From Sulfopaludibacter sp035606355 (GTDB lineage: Bacteria > Acidobacteriota > Terriglobia > Bryobacterales > Bryobacteraceae), in NCBI GenBank assembly GCA_035606355.1, contig DATNFO010000018.1, positions 124,001-188,000 on the forward strand: a stretch of DNA of 64,000 nt, written 5' to 3'. Positions 15,489 through 23,468 of this stretch are shown one piece after another (the stretch's first letter is position 1; each line of letters opens with the position of its first letter). The position numbers and the translations under genes were made by a program. The notes beneath the pieces are model-generated. The model was not told where the DNA came from and ran no database searches. It saw only the letters and a list, made by a program, of their open reading frames with translations.

Positions 15489-16091
15489 GTGGAACATCAG
15501 GTACTCGGCTGGATCACGCAGTATGGGTACCTCGCGATTTTTCTGCTCTTGATGTTCGGCATTGTGGGGCTGCCTGTGCCGGACGAAACACTGCTGACCT
15601 TTTCCGGATACCTGGTGTACGCCGGGCATTTATCGCTGCCGCTCGCCTTCGGCACGGCGCTGGCGGGCAGCGTGAGCGGGATTACGGTCAGCTACTGGCT
15701 GGGCCGCAATTTCGGCATGAAGCTGATTCATCGATACGGCCGGTATATCCACGTCACGGAGAAGCACGTGCAGAAGGCGCATGCCTGGTTTGAGCGCGTG
15801 GGCCACTGGGGGCTGACGTTCGGCTACTTCGTGCCGGGCGTGCGGCATTTGACGGCGTACGCGGCAGGAATGAGCGACGTAGAGCCGCACATGTTCGCGG
15901 TGTTCGCGTACTCGGGGGCGGCGATGTGGGTGGCGACGTTCGTCGGCATCGGCTACTTTTTGGGCGAGCGCTGGAAGAGCGTTCAGGAGCACGTGGAAGG
16001 GTATCTGGTGGCGGCCAGCGTGGCGGGCGCGGTGGTGCTGGTCGGGTATTTGCTGTGGCGGCGACTGCGGCGGAAGGGTTCAGCGGCATAG
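15489..16091 (+). CDS. DedA family membrane protein
   Basis: 200 aa from GTG 15489, 6 nt after glgC and probably co-transcribed. It has several membrane segments and the DedA/SNARE-associated signature: an early acidic motif in GLPVPDETLLTFSGYLVYAG and a central Gly/Arg motif FVPGVRHLTAYAAGMSDVEP. DedA proteins of the inner membrane are now seen as lipid flippases or transporters, for instance of undecaprenyl phosphate or phosphatidylethanolamine. Which lipid this one moves is unknown. It is convergent with the symporter across a composite repeat. Confidence 0.9.
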   Translation: MEHQVLGWITQYGYLAIFLLLMFGIVGLPVPDETLLTFSGYLVYAGHLSLPLAFGTALAGSVSGITVSYWLGRNFGMKLIHRYGRYIHVTEKHVQKAHAWFERVGHWGLTFGYFVPGVRHLTAYAAGMSDVEPHMFAVFAYSGAAMWVATFVGIGYFLGERWKSVQEHVEGYLVAASVAGAVVLVGYLLWRRLRRKGSAA

Positions 16092-16118
16092 GTTGCCACG
16101 TGCGCGGTTTCGGTACAC

Positions 16119-16274
16119 CTTTGTGAAAAAATCCGGCTGCTGTTCTCGTGGCGCTCCATTCGCCTTTCGATACACCGTTTACCGCTTCCTCACGGTCGCG
16201 GCTCCGTTAGCAGCATGAACCACAAACGGAGCCGTGACCGTAAGGGAGCGGTAAAAGGTGCCGGGAAAAGGCGA
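16119..16274. repeat. Composite intergenic repeat, copy 2 (A-hairpin-truncated B)
   Basis: This is the smallest copy. One A unit (about 16119-16192) leads into a hairpin with 35-nt arms (16173-16207 and 16226-16260, a few mismatches) and an 18-nt loop, TAGCAGCATGAACCACAA. Only the first ~35 nt of a B unit remain before the symporter stop codon at 16276. It lies between convergent dedA and the symporter gene, in the same orientation as copy 1. Confidence 0.93.
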
Positions 16275-16275
16275 A

Positions 16276-17976
16276 TTAGGCGCTCGACCCCGAGGGAGCC
16301 GTACGGGGCGCATCGAAACTCGTAATCAGCAGCGCGACGGTCACCACCACTACGCAGCCGATTACGTTGTACCAGAGGAATGAGACGTCCGTGAATTTCG
16401 CGGTTGCCAGGATGGCGCCTTCTCCGGCAATCATTCCGATGAAGCAGGCGGTTCCCCGCACGCGGCGGAATAGCAGCGCGAGCACAAAGCAGCCAAGCAA
16501 CGAACCATAGAAGAGCGACCCCACCTTATTCACCGCCACGATGAGCGCGCCGAGCTTGCCCGCCCATCCGGCGAACATAACGGCATAGATTCCCCAAAAG
16601 AGAGTAGCCCAGCGTGAGGCGGAGACGTAGTGGTGGTCGCTTGCGCCGGGCCGGATGTGGCGTTTGTAAATATCGACGATGGTGACCGTGGCCAGCGAAT
16701 TGATCTCGCCGGAACTTGCGGACATGGTGGCCGCGAAGATCACCGCGATCACCAGGCCCACGATCCCAACCGGCAAATAGCGCGTCACGAAGGAGAGAAA
16801 GATGTAATTGGTGTCCTTGAAGCCCTTTTCTCCGCCGTTCTGCTCCACCATTTTCTGCGCCTGGGTGCGAACGGCATCGACATCTGTTTCGGCGGCGCGG
16901 TAGAGCTCCTTTTGTGCCGCTTCGCCCGCGGCGTCGCCGTCATGGTGGGCTTTCGCGAGGGCCAGGGCAGCATTGCGGCGGCGGGCAAACGCCTCATTGA
17001 AGCGGGCTTGTACGGCGGGGAATTCGGCGGTGGCGCCAATGCGAGTGAGCTCGGCGTGCTGGAAGAGCAGGGGCGGTTGCGTGAAGAGGTAGAACACGAA
17101 GACCATCGCGCCGATGAACAGGATGAAGAACTGCATCGGAATTTTGGCGACGGCGTTGAAGAGGAGGCTGAGGCGGCTCTGTGAGATCGATTTGCCTGTC
17201 AGATAGCGCTGCACCTGCGATTGGTCGCAGCCGAAATAAGAGAGGAAGAGGAACGTGCCGCCGAGCAGTCCGCTCCAGATGTTGAACGGATCATTCCATG
17301 TGAAGTGCGTGGTGACGGCGTTGAGGCGGCCGGCGGCGCCTGCGAGGTAAACCGCGTCGCCGAAGGAGACCTGCGAAGGAAGCAGAACGATCACGGTGAC
17401 GAGCGAGACGATCAGGCCGAGGAAGATGATGCACATCTGCTGCACGTCGCTCCAGGTGACCGCTTTGATGCCGCCGAGCACGGTGTAGGTGACCACGACC
17501 GCTCCCATGAGCGTAGTGGTGACACGCTCCGGCCAGCCGAGAATCACTCCCAGGACAAGCGCGGGCGCGTAGATGGTAAGGCCGGCGGACAGGCCGCGCT
17601 GCAGCAGGAAGATCAGGCTCGCAAGGGCGCGGGTTTTCGCATCGAAGCGATTTTCCAGGTACTCGTACGCGGTATAGACCTTGGCGTGATGAAACAGCGG
17701 CACGACGGTCGCGCAGATCACGACCATCGCAATCGGCAAGCCGAAATAGAACTGCACGAACCGCATGCCGTCGACGAACGATTGGCCGGTGGTGGAAATG
17801 AAGGTGATGGCGCTGGCTTGCGTGGCCATGATGGAAAGCGCCATGGCGTACCACGGCATGCTCTTGCCGGCCAGGAGGTAACGATCGACGGTGTTGCTGC
17901 CGCGGCTGCGGTAGAGGCCGTAGGCAATGATGGAGATCAGGGAGACGAGCAGGACGACCCAGTCGAGCGGTCTCAT
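16276..17976 (-). CDS. Sodium:solute symporter (SSF/SSS family)
   Basis: 566 aa, polytopic. Family motifs include RYLLAGKSMPWYAMALSIMA near the N-terminus, GGIKAVTWSDVQQM in the middle and IFAATMSASSGEINSLATV late. A hydrophilic, charged segment of roughly 90 residues (about 320-400) interrupts the membrane helices, as in some Bacteroidetes and acidobacterial members. It probably imports a sugar, sialic acid-like compound or other organic solute with Na+; the substrate is not readable. Its ATG overlaps the TGA of the small upstream gene (ATGA), indicating coupled translation. Confidence 0.92.
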   Translation of the reverse strand: MRPLDWVVLLVSLISIIAYGLYRSRGSNTVDRYLLAGKSMPWYAMALSIMATQASAITFISTTGQSFVDGMRFVQFYFGLPIAMVVICATVVPLFHHAKVYTAYEYLENRFDAKTRALASLIFLLQRGLSAGLTIYAPALVLGVILGWPERVTTTLMGAVVVTYTVLGGIKAVTWSDVQQMCIIFLGLIVSLVTVIVLLPSQVSFGDAVYLAGAAGRLNAVTTHFTWNDPFNIWSGLLGGTFLFLSYFGCDQSQVQRYLTGKSISQSRLSLLFNAVAKIPMQFFILFIGAMVFVFYLFTQPPLLFQHAELTRIGATAEFPAVQARFNEAFARRRNAALALAKAHHDGDAAGEAAQKELYRAAETDVDAVRTQAQKMVEQNGGEKGFKDTNYIFLSFVTRYLPVGIVGLVIAVIFAATMSASSGEINSLATVTIVDIYKRHIRPGASDHHYVSASRWATLFWGIYAVMFAGWAGKLGALIVAVNKVGSLFYGSLLGCFVLALLFRRVRGTACFIGMIAGEGAILATAKFTDVSFLWYNVIGCVVVVTVALLITSFDAPRTAPSGSSA

Positions 17977-18101
17977 CGATAGGCTCTCGTGAACAGGTAA
18001 AAGACGCCAATGATGCCGGCCAGGTACACCATCACCCAGATATAGACGCGTTTCCAGGCGCCCAGAAACGGCGGCGGATCATCGGGGACGTCTTTCGGCA
18101 C
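17973..18101 (-). CDS. Small single-pass membrane protein upstream of the symporter
   Basis: 42 aa from GTG 18101, with 4-nt overlap (ATGA) with the symporter start. The sequence begins MPKDVPDDPPPFLGAWKRVY and contains one hydrophobic segment (YIWVMVYLAGIIGVFYLFTRA). A short Pro/Asp-rich cytoplasmic tail followed by a helix resembles the small accessory proteins found before some SSS transporters. The tight overlap argues for a subunit or assembly partner (inference). No clear ribosome-binding site is visible, so the exact start is uncertain. Confidence 0.65.
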   Translation of the reverse strand: MPKDVPDDPPPFLGAWKRVYIWVMVYLAGIIGVFYLFTRAYR

Positions 18102-18117
18102 TTGGCCAGTTTATCAC

Positions 18118-18915
18118 TTACGCCAAAAGGTCAGCCGTCATCACGGTGACCGCCTGCCCTCCGAGAATGACGCGGTCACCGGCGAGCCGCACGCGCACGA
18201 CGCCGCCTCGCTGGCTCGCTTGAAAGCCGGTCATTTCGGTTTTGTTCAGCTTTGCTCCCCAGTAGGGGCCGAGCGCAGTGTGGGCGGAGCCGGTGACGGG
18301 ATCTTCATCGACGCCGGAGCCCGGGGCGAAGAAGCGCGATAAAAAGTCGAACTCGCTGCCGGACTTTGCGCGGCAGGTGGCGATCACGCCGCGTACAGGA
18401 ATTTTGCGGAGCTGCGTGTGGTCGGGAGAGAGGGCGGCGAGCTGGTCCTCGGATTCCACTTCGACCAGGTAGTCCCAGGCGTTGCGGCCGACGTAGAGCG
18501 GATTGGGAACGCCTAGCGAAGAGAGGAGTCCGTCGGGCGCGGCGGACGGTGTGGCACTCTTTGCGGGGAAGTCGAGCTCGATCCAATCGCCGCGCCGGTC
18601 GGCGAGCAGGAGGCCGCTGCGGGTGTGGAAATGCGCCCGCTGTCCGGGCGGCAGATGGCCGTCTTCCCAGAGCACGTGGGCGCTGGCGACGGTCGCGTGA
18701 CCGCAGAGATCGACCTCGACGGTGGGAGTGAGCCAGCGGAGGTGATAGCCGCCATTTTGCGGCACGAGAAAGGCGGTTTCCGAGAGGTTCATTTCACGCG
18801 CGACGTTGCGCAGCCAGTCGTCCGGGCGGGCTTCCGGGAGGACGCACACAGCGGCGGGGTTTCCGGCGAACGGGCGGTTGGTGAAGGCGTCGACCTGCAC
18901 GATTCGAATGGGCAT
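18118..18915 (-). CDS. PhzF family isomerase/epimerase-like protein
   Basis: 265 aa, the normal PhzF length. It opens with IRIVQVDAFTNRPFAGNPAA and keeps the catalytic Glu in MNLSETAFLV (near residue 46). The two-lobed fold is supported by LTPTVEVDLCGHATVASAHV and VDEDPVTGSAHTALGPYW. Known members isomerise phenazine precursors, but most act on unknown small metabolites. There are no phenazine genes here. A composite repeat lies directly upstream, starting about 15 nt before the start codon, so its promoter must be inside or beyond the repeat. Confidence 0.92.
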   Translation of the reverse strand: MPIRIVQVDAFTNRPFAGNPAAVCVLPEARPDDWLRNVAREMNLSETAFLVPQNGGYHLRWLTPTVEVDLCGHATVASAHVLWEDGHLPPGQRAHFHTRSGLLLADRRGDWIELDFPAKSATPSAAPDGLLSSLGVPNPLYVGRNAWDYLVEVESEDQLAALSPDHTQLRKIPVRGVIATCRAKSGSEFDFLSRFFAPGSGVDEDPVTGSAHTALGPYWGAKLNKTEMTGFQASQRGGVVRVRLAGDRVILGGQAVTVMTADLLA

Positions 18916-18930
18916 GAATTCAGTTTAACG

Positions 18931-19410
18931 GACGCTTCACGCACTCCGATCCCCGGCACCGTTTACCGCTCCCTTAAGGGCTTGTGAAAAATATCGAATT
19001 GCTTTTTGACGCATTCAAACGCACGCGCATTCCCGCATCTTTGACCGCTCCCTCACGCGTTTGTGAAAAAATATCGAATCGCTTCTTTGCCGCATTCAAA
19101 CGCACTCGCATCCCCGGCACCTTTTACCGCTCCCTCACGGTCACGGCTCCGTATGTACTTGATTCTGCTAACGGAGCCGCGACCGTTAGGAAGCGGTAAA
19201 CGGTGCATCGAAAGGCGCATGGACTTCGACGAGAACAGCAGCCGGATTTTTTCACAACCCCGTTAGGAAGCGGTAAACGGTGCATCGAAAGGCGCATGGA
19301 GTTCGACGAGAACAGCAGCCGGATTTTTTCACAACCCCGCGAGGGAGCGGTAAACGGTATCGAAAGGCGAATGGAGCGCGACGAGAACAGCAGCCGGAGT
19401 TTTCAGAGCC
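18931..19410. repeat. Composite intergenic repeat, copy 3 (longest: B units-hairpin-A units, inverted)
   Basis: Read on the plus strand, about two and a half reverse-oriented B units (core AAAATATCGAATTGCTTTTT) precede a hairpin with 35-nt arms (19118-19152 and 19171-19205) and an 18-nt loop. The reverse complement of the loop, TAGCAGAATCAAGTACAT, equals the second loop of copy 1. Three reverse-oriented A units follow (19187-19262, 19263-19338 and a decayed one to 19410). The whole element is inverted relative to copies 1 and 2. It fills the 514-nt gap between PAP2 and PhzF. Confidence 0.94.
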
Positions 19411-19429
19411 GCGGATTGGACCGGGCGCT

Positions 19430-20014
19430 CTACGCGAAGCGCATGGCGACGGTGGTGACGACGAGCGCCAAACCTGTTCCGATGGCCGCGCCGGCGAGCA
19501 CGTCGCTGAGGAAATGCATTCCGAGCACGATCCGGCTGGCGGCGACCGAGATGGCGCAGAACAGCAGCCCGATTGTGAGGCTCGGGTAAAACCGGATCAG
19601 CGAAACCGATACCGCGAACGCCGTGATGGTGTGGCCCGATGGGAACGAAAACTGGTCGGGAGGCAGCAGCGTGGCCCAGCAATGCGGTTCCAAGGCGCAG
19701 GGACGTCTGCGGCCGGTCATTTTCTTCACCCTCAGGAACAGGGTGATGCCGAGCGCCACCGCGACGGCGGCCGAGCCGGCGGCCCAAAACCGGTCGGGGC
19801 CGCCCACCAGTAATACGATCGCTCCGAGGGCGTACCACAGCCACCCATCGCCGCCGCGCGTGGCGCAGAGCATCCACACGCGGATCCAGCGGGGCGCGGA
19901 CCAGCGATTCAGCCGCCGCATCAGCCTATGGTCGCGGCGCGCGATGAAGCTCAGCATGGCGTTTGCAGGAACAGCAGGTGAAAGACCATTTATTTCGACG
20001 TGGGTGCTCTGCAT
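19430..20014 (-). CDS. PAP2 superfamily membrane phosphatase
   Basis: 194 aa from ATG 20014. The frame stays open far upstream only as an antisense shadow of the next gene. The three PAP2 phosphatase motifs are present: KKMTGRRRP, FPSGHTITAF and SRIVLGMHFLSDVLAG. Several hydrophobic helices place it in the inner membrane with the active site facing out. Substrates of such enzymes are phosphatidic acid, undecaprenyl pyrophosphate or related lipid phosphates. It is divergent from the glycosyltransferase at 20111 with 96 nt between, a pairing consistent with glycolipid synthesis (inference). Confidence 0.9.
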   Translation of the reverse strand: MQSTHVEINGLSPAVPANAMLSFIARRDHRLMRRLNRWSAPRWIRVWMLCATRGGDGWLWYALGAIVLLVGGPDRFWAAGSAAVAVALGITLFLRVKKMTGRRRPCALEPHCWATLLPPDQFSFPSGHTITAFAVSVSLIRFYPSLTIGLLFCAISVAASRIVLGMHFLSDVLAGAAIGTGLALVVTTVAMRFA

Positions 20015-20110
20015 ACAGTTTAGTTCTAAGGCGGCACTCGCTACAATTCGGTGACGTAGCGGAAAAACATTCATGAACGTACATGTTTTGCGCCACGCGG
20101 GTTGTATCGC

Positions 20111-21265
20111 ATGGCACAATCGTTGGGAGTGAAGAAGCTGGATTTCCTGTATTTCGACGCCGGGGGCGGTCACCGTTCCGCCGCCACCGCTCTGCGCCAG
20201 GTGATGGAGCAGCAGGGCGCAGGCGTCGAAATCCGCATGGTGAATCTGCAGGAGATTCTGGACGAGATCGACGTATTCCGCAAGCTCACGCGGCACCGTC
20301 TGCAGGATGTTTACAACCTGCTGCTCAAGCGTGGTTGGACGCTCGGCTCGCCGCAGCTTGTGGTCATGATGCATCTGCTGATTCGCATGTTCCACCGGCA
20401 GCAAGTGCGGGTCCTCGAGAGGTACTGGAAGAAGAGCCGGCCGGATCTGGTGGTGTCGCTGGTGCCGAATTTCAATCGAGCGCTTTGCCAAAGTCTGGAG
20501 ACGGCGCTGCCCGGCACGCGGCTGGTGACGATTCTGACCGACATTGCCGACTACCCGCCGCATTTCTGGCTGGAACCGCACGCGCAGGATGTGGTCTGCG
20601 GTAGCGAGAAGGCGGCGCAGCAGGCGCGCGCGCTGGGACACGCCGGGCATCGCGTGCATCGCGTCTCCGGCATGATTCTCAACCCGCGGTTTTACGACGT
20701 GCAGCCGCTTCCGCCGGAGGATCGCGCGGCCGCGCGGAAGGCTCTCGGCTTCGACCCGGCCAAGCCTGTCGGACTCGTCTTGTTCGGCGGGCAGGGATCG
20801 AAAGTCATGCTTGAAATCGCGCAGAGCTTGCCGGATCGCCAGCTCATCCTGATCTGCGGGCACAATGAAAAACTCGCCGCGAAATTGAAGGCGATTCCGC
20901 ATCCGGCGCCGTTATTCGTGGAAGGTTTCACGAAGGAGATCCCGCGCTATATGCAGCTTTCCGATTACCTGATAGGCAAACCGGGTCCGGGCACGATCAG
21001 CGAGGCGGTGGCGATGCATCTGCCGGTGATTGTCGAGCGCAACGCGTGGACGCTGCCGCAGGAGCGCTACAACGCCGAGTGGGTGGAAGAGCAGGGAATC
21101 GGCATTGTGCTGCGGAATTTTCGGGAGGTCGCGGCGGCTGTCGAACGGCTGCTGCGGCCGGGCGAGTACGAAAAGTTCCGCGCAGCGACGGAGCGCATCG
21201 AGAATCGGGCGGTGTTCGAGATCGCGGACTTGATTCAGCGGCTGTTGCCGGGGTCAGAACTTTAA
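20111..21265 (+). CDS. MGDG synthase/UgtP-like glycosyltransferase
   Basis: 384 aa from ATG 20111 (an in-frame TTG at 20102 is possible). The N-terminal domain shows the GGGHRSAATAL phosphate-binding loop of GT28 monogalactosyl/diglucosyl-diacylglycerol synthases. The C-terminal domain has the nucleotide-sugar site VEGFTKEIPRYMQLSDYLIG followed by KPGPGTISEA. It probably transfers a hexose from a UDP-sugar to diacylglycerol at the inner membrane face. A truncated paralogue lies at 45776-46186. Its 3' end overlaps the convergent gene by 12 nt. Confidence 0.9.
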   Translation: MAQSLGVKKLDFLYFDAGGGHRSAATALRQVMEQQGAGVEIRMVNLQEILDEIDVFRKLTRHRLQDVYNLLLKRGWTLGSPQLVVMMHLLIRMFHRQQVRVLERYWKKSRPDLVVSLVPNFNRALCQSLETALPGTRLVTILTDIADYPPHFWLEPHAQDVVCGSEKAAQQARALGHAGHRVHRVSGMILNPRFYDVQPLPPEDRAAARKALGFDPAKPVGLVLFGGQGSKVMLEIAQSLPDRQLILICGHNEKLAAKLKAIPHPAPLFVEGFTKEIPRYMQLSDYLIGKPGPGTISEAVAMHLPVIVERNAWTLPQERYNAEWVEEQGIGIVLRNFREVAAAVERLLRPGEYEKFRAATERIENRAVFEIADLIQRLLPGSEL

Positions 21266-22819
21266 GTCGGCTTGCGTGGTCTCGTTGCGGCGTACGGTGA
21301 CGAGGACGCCCTGGTAGCGAATGGCAGCGTCATCGGTCGCCAGGTTCATCATCGCCGCCGGGTCCTGCAGGGCGATTGCGTAGTAGTCGCCGGGCTTTAC
21401 GGCTATGATGTCGAAGCGTCCGTCACTGCCGCACGCGGCGCCGCGAAAGAAGCCTCGGCGATGCGCGGAGTCTGCCGGAATGAGTGTCACGGTTCCGTGA
21501 TTGCAACCCGAGACCGTGCCGATCACGCGACCGCCGTCCGATTTGTAATGAACCTCCACCGTTTGCGCGGCTGACGCGATCGGAACGCTTTCGGCGCCGT
21601 CCAAGTCGCCGACGCGAATGGCGTCCAGATAGTAGGGCGGCAGCGGCGGGTCCATAATCAGGATGCGATAGGGGCCGGGGTATAAGTTAGCAACAGTAAA
21701 CGCGCCCTTATCGTCAGTTCTCGCGGGATCGGTTCTTGGGAATGCGCTGACGCGGACGACGGACGTGTCGCGCAGGAGCACGATCTCCGGACGGGGAGGC
21801 GCCGGCATTCCCTCCGCACGCTCGGCGGTAACGCTCCCGTGAATCGAAAACGGCGCGGTCAAGGCGAGGCGCATTTCTGTGGCATCCTCGGAATCCAGGC
21901 GCAATTCGCGCATACCGATGAGCTTCGAGTTCGACTTGTCGCCGTGTGCGAACAAAACCCAGTTGCCGTCGGCTACAGCGTCAAAGGAGAAGCTTCCGTC
22001 TTTATCCGTTTCAGCGTCGAAATCCGGGCCGTTGTCCCTGGCCAGTGTCACCGTTGCGTGCTGGAGCGCGTCGCCACCGGGGCCCACCACTCGACCGGCA
22101 ATGCGATGCACGGGGACGGCGGCGAGGCGAATGTCGATGCCGCGCCGGTCATCACCCGCACGGATCGGGATACGCTGCGCGAGAGCGCGATCGGCCACGT
22201 TGGGGTAGTAGGTTTCCGCCCAACCCATCGGCTGGCCGTCCTTTTCTTTCGGAGCTTTCCACGATGAAGGCGCCGCGGCGGCAACCACCCAGGTGCCGGG
22301 CGTATCGAATTCGTGCGAACTGTATTCGCCGGCATCGTTGCACTTCAACTCGTGAGTAATGCGGATGCACATGGGCGGACGGCACGCCGGGTCCTCCCAT
22401 ATCAGCCAGACGCGAGCATAGCGTACGGGATTGCCGTCCCCGTCAATCACGCGACCAGAGATTTTTGGGACTCTTTCCAGTTTCCCGTCCAGGCGGATGG
22501 CATCGACTCCAGAAGCAACAGCTAACGCCGGCGCCGCGTCCGGGTTCAGGCCGCTGTAACTGGACCAGTAGTCGGGAGCGGAGAATCGCGGCGTATACAC
22601 TCCTGCTTTCACACGTTCGATTCGATACTGCCCGAGAGCGTTCGCGTGAGCTTCGTAAGCCGGCGGCCCGGGCCGTTGCAGAAGCACGATCTGCGCGGAT
22701 GGAACCGGCGCTCCGGTGTGCGCGTCGACCACTTGCCCTTCCACGGCCTGTGCCGCGAGCGTGCGAAGCGCCACGAAAAACAGAATGGCTGTGCTACTCG
22801 AACTTCTGCCGAAATTCAT
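21254..22819 (-). CDS. Carboxypeptidase regulatory-like domain protein, secreted
   Basis: 521 aa with an N-terminal signal (ILFFVALRTLAAQ). It is built of repeated beta-sandwich modules of the carboxypeptidase regulatory/Cna-B type: VEGQVVDAHTGAPVPSAQIV, ISGRVIDGDGNPVRYARVWL, IAGRVVGPGGDALQHATVTL and VIGTVSGCNHGTVTLIPADS. No enzyme domain is present. Such proteins are common in acidobacteria and are thought to be surface or binding scaffolds. It overlaps DUF480 (YceH-like) by 26 nt at its start and the glycosyltransferase by 12 nt at its end. Confidence 0.82.
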   Translation of the reverse strand: MNFGRSSSSTAILFFVALRTLAAQAVEGQVVDAHTGAPVPSAQIVLLQRPGPPAYEAHANALGQYRIERVKAGVYTPRFSAPDYWSSYSGLNPDAAPALAVASGVDAIRLDGKLERVPKISGRVIDGDGNPVRYARVWLIWEDPACRPPMCIRITHELKCNDAGEYSSHEFDTPGTWVVAAAAPSSWKAPKEKDGQPMGWAETYYPNVADRALAQRIPIRAGDDRRGIDIRLAAVPVHRIAGRVVGPGGDALQHATVTLARDNGPDFDAETDKDGSFSFDAVADGNWVLFAHGDKSNSKLIGMRELRLDSEDATEMRLALTAPFSIHGSVTAERAEGMPAPPRPEIVLLRDTSVVRVSAFPRTDPARTDDKGAFTVANLYPGPYRILIMDPPLPPYYLDAIRVGDLDGAESVPIASAAQTVEVHYKSDGGRVIGTVSGCNHGTVTLIPADSAHRRGFFRGAACGSDGRFDIIAVKPGDYYAIALQDPAAMMNLATDDAAIRYQGVLVTVRRNETTQADLKF

Positions 22820-23429
22820 CGAATGCCGCCTTCAACCCGGCAACGTCCCGCTCTAATGCCGCGATGCGCTCCCGATCGCTCGGCGCGCCCGGGGATGGAG
22901 ACGGAGTGGACGCGTGTTCCGTTTCGACGGCGGCCTCCACTTCGCCCGACAGAAGGTGCGCGTACCGTGCCTCTCGCGAGCCCGGGAGGCGGGCCAGCTT
23001 CGTCACAAAGCCCATCTCGCTCAATCGCGAGAGCGTGGCTTCCACCGCTTCGAGATCATCGAACTGATACAGACGGTCGCTGCGCCCGCGCAATTCTCCG
23101 ACGGTCTGCGGACCGCGCAGCAGCAGCAGACAGATCACCGCTTCCTCGCGGCGGCCCAGGTTGTACTTCTCGGTGAACCGTTGACCGTACTTCGGTACGC
23201 GAACGTCGCGCCCGGTGATGCGCGTGGAGAGGCCGTTGTCTCGCAAGCGTTCGAGCGCCGCCTCCGCGGTCTCGTCGTCGTAGGACACTACTGGCTCGCG
23301 GTTCGACTTCTGGTTGCACGCATTCACCAGCGCGTTGAGGCTGAGCGGATAATACTCGGGCGTGGCCATCTCCTTTTCCATGAGCGCGCCGAGTGCGCGA
23401 GCTTCCACCGCGTCCAGTTGAAAATCCAT
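22794..23429 (-). CDS. DUF480 (YceH-like) protein
   Basis: 211 aa. It starts MDFQLDAVEARALGALMEKE and contains the YceH signature TPEYYPLSLNALVNACNQKS, then two winged-helix-like halves (ETAEAALERLRDNGL, AVICLLLLRGPQTVGELRGR). The C-terminus is a predicted coiled coil (RIAALERDVAGLKAAFDEFR). The function is unknown in most species; the winged-helix fold suggests nucleic-acid or protein binding. It is divergent from the squalene-hopene cyclase with 39 nt between, and overlaps the downstream gene by 26 nt, so that pair may be coupled. Confidence 0.9.
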   Translation of the reverse strand: MDFQLDAVEARALGALMEKEMATPEYYPLSLNALVNACNQKSNREPVVSYDDETAEAALERLRDNGLSTRITGRDVRVPKYGQRFTEKYNLGRREEAVICLLLLRGPQTVGELRGRSDRLYQFDDLEAVEATLSRLSEMGFVTKLARLPGSREARYAHLLSGEVEAAVETEHASTPSPSPGAPSDRERIAALERDVAGLKAAFDEFRQKFE

Positions 23430-23468
23430 TTCCTCAGTTTACGTTGTTACGATAAGATTTCAGCTTAG

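Noticed and set aside
18118..18915. Phenazine biosynthesis locus
   Set aside because: Only a PhzF-family gene is present; no other phz gene lies nearby and the family is functionally broad.
18931..19410. CRISPR-like array
   Set aside because: Units repeat head to tail without unique spacers, and the element is symmetric around a hairpin; no cas gene is near.
20015..20902. N-terminal extension of the PAP2 reading frame
   Set aside because: The frame stays open but is opposite the glycosyltransferase; the PAP2 domain begins at ATG 20014.
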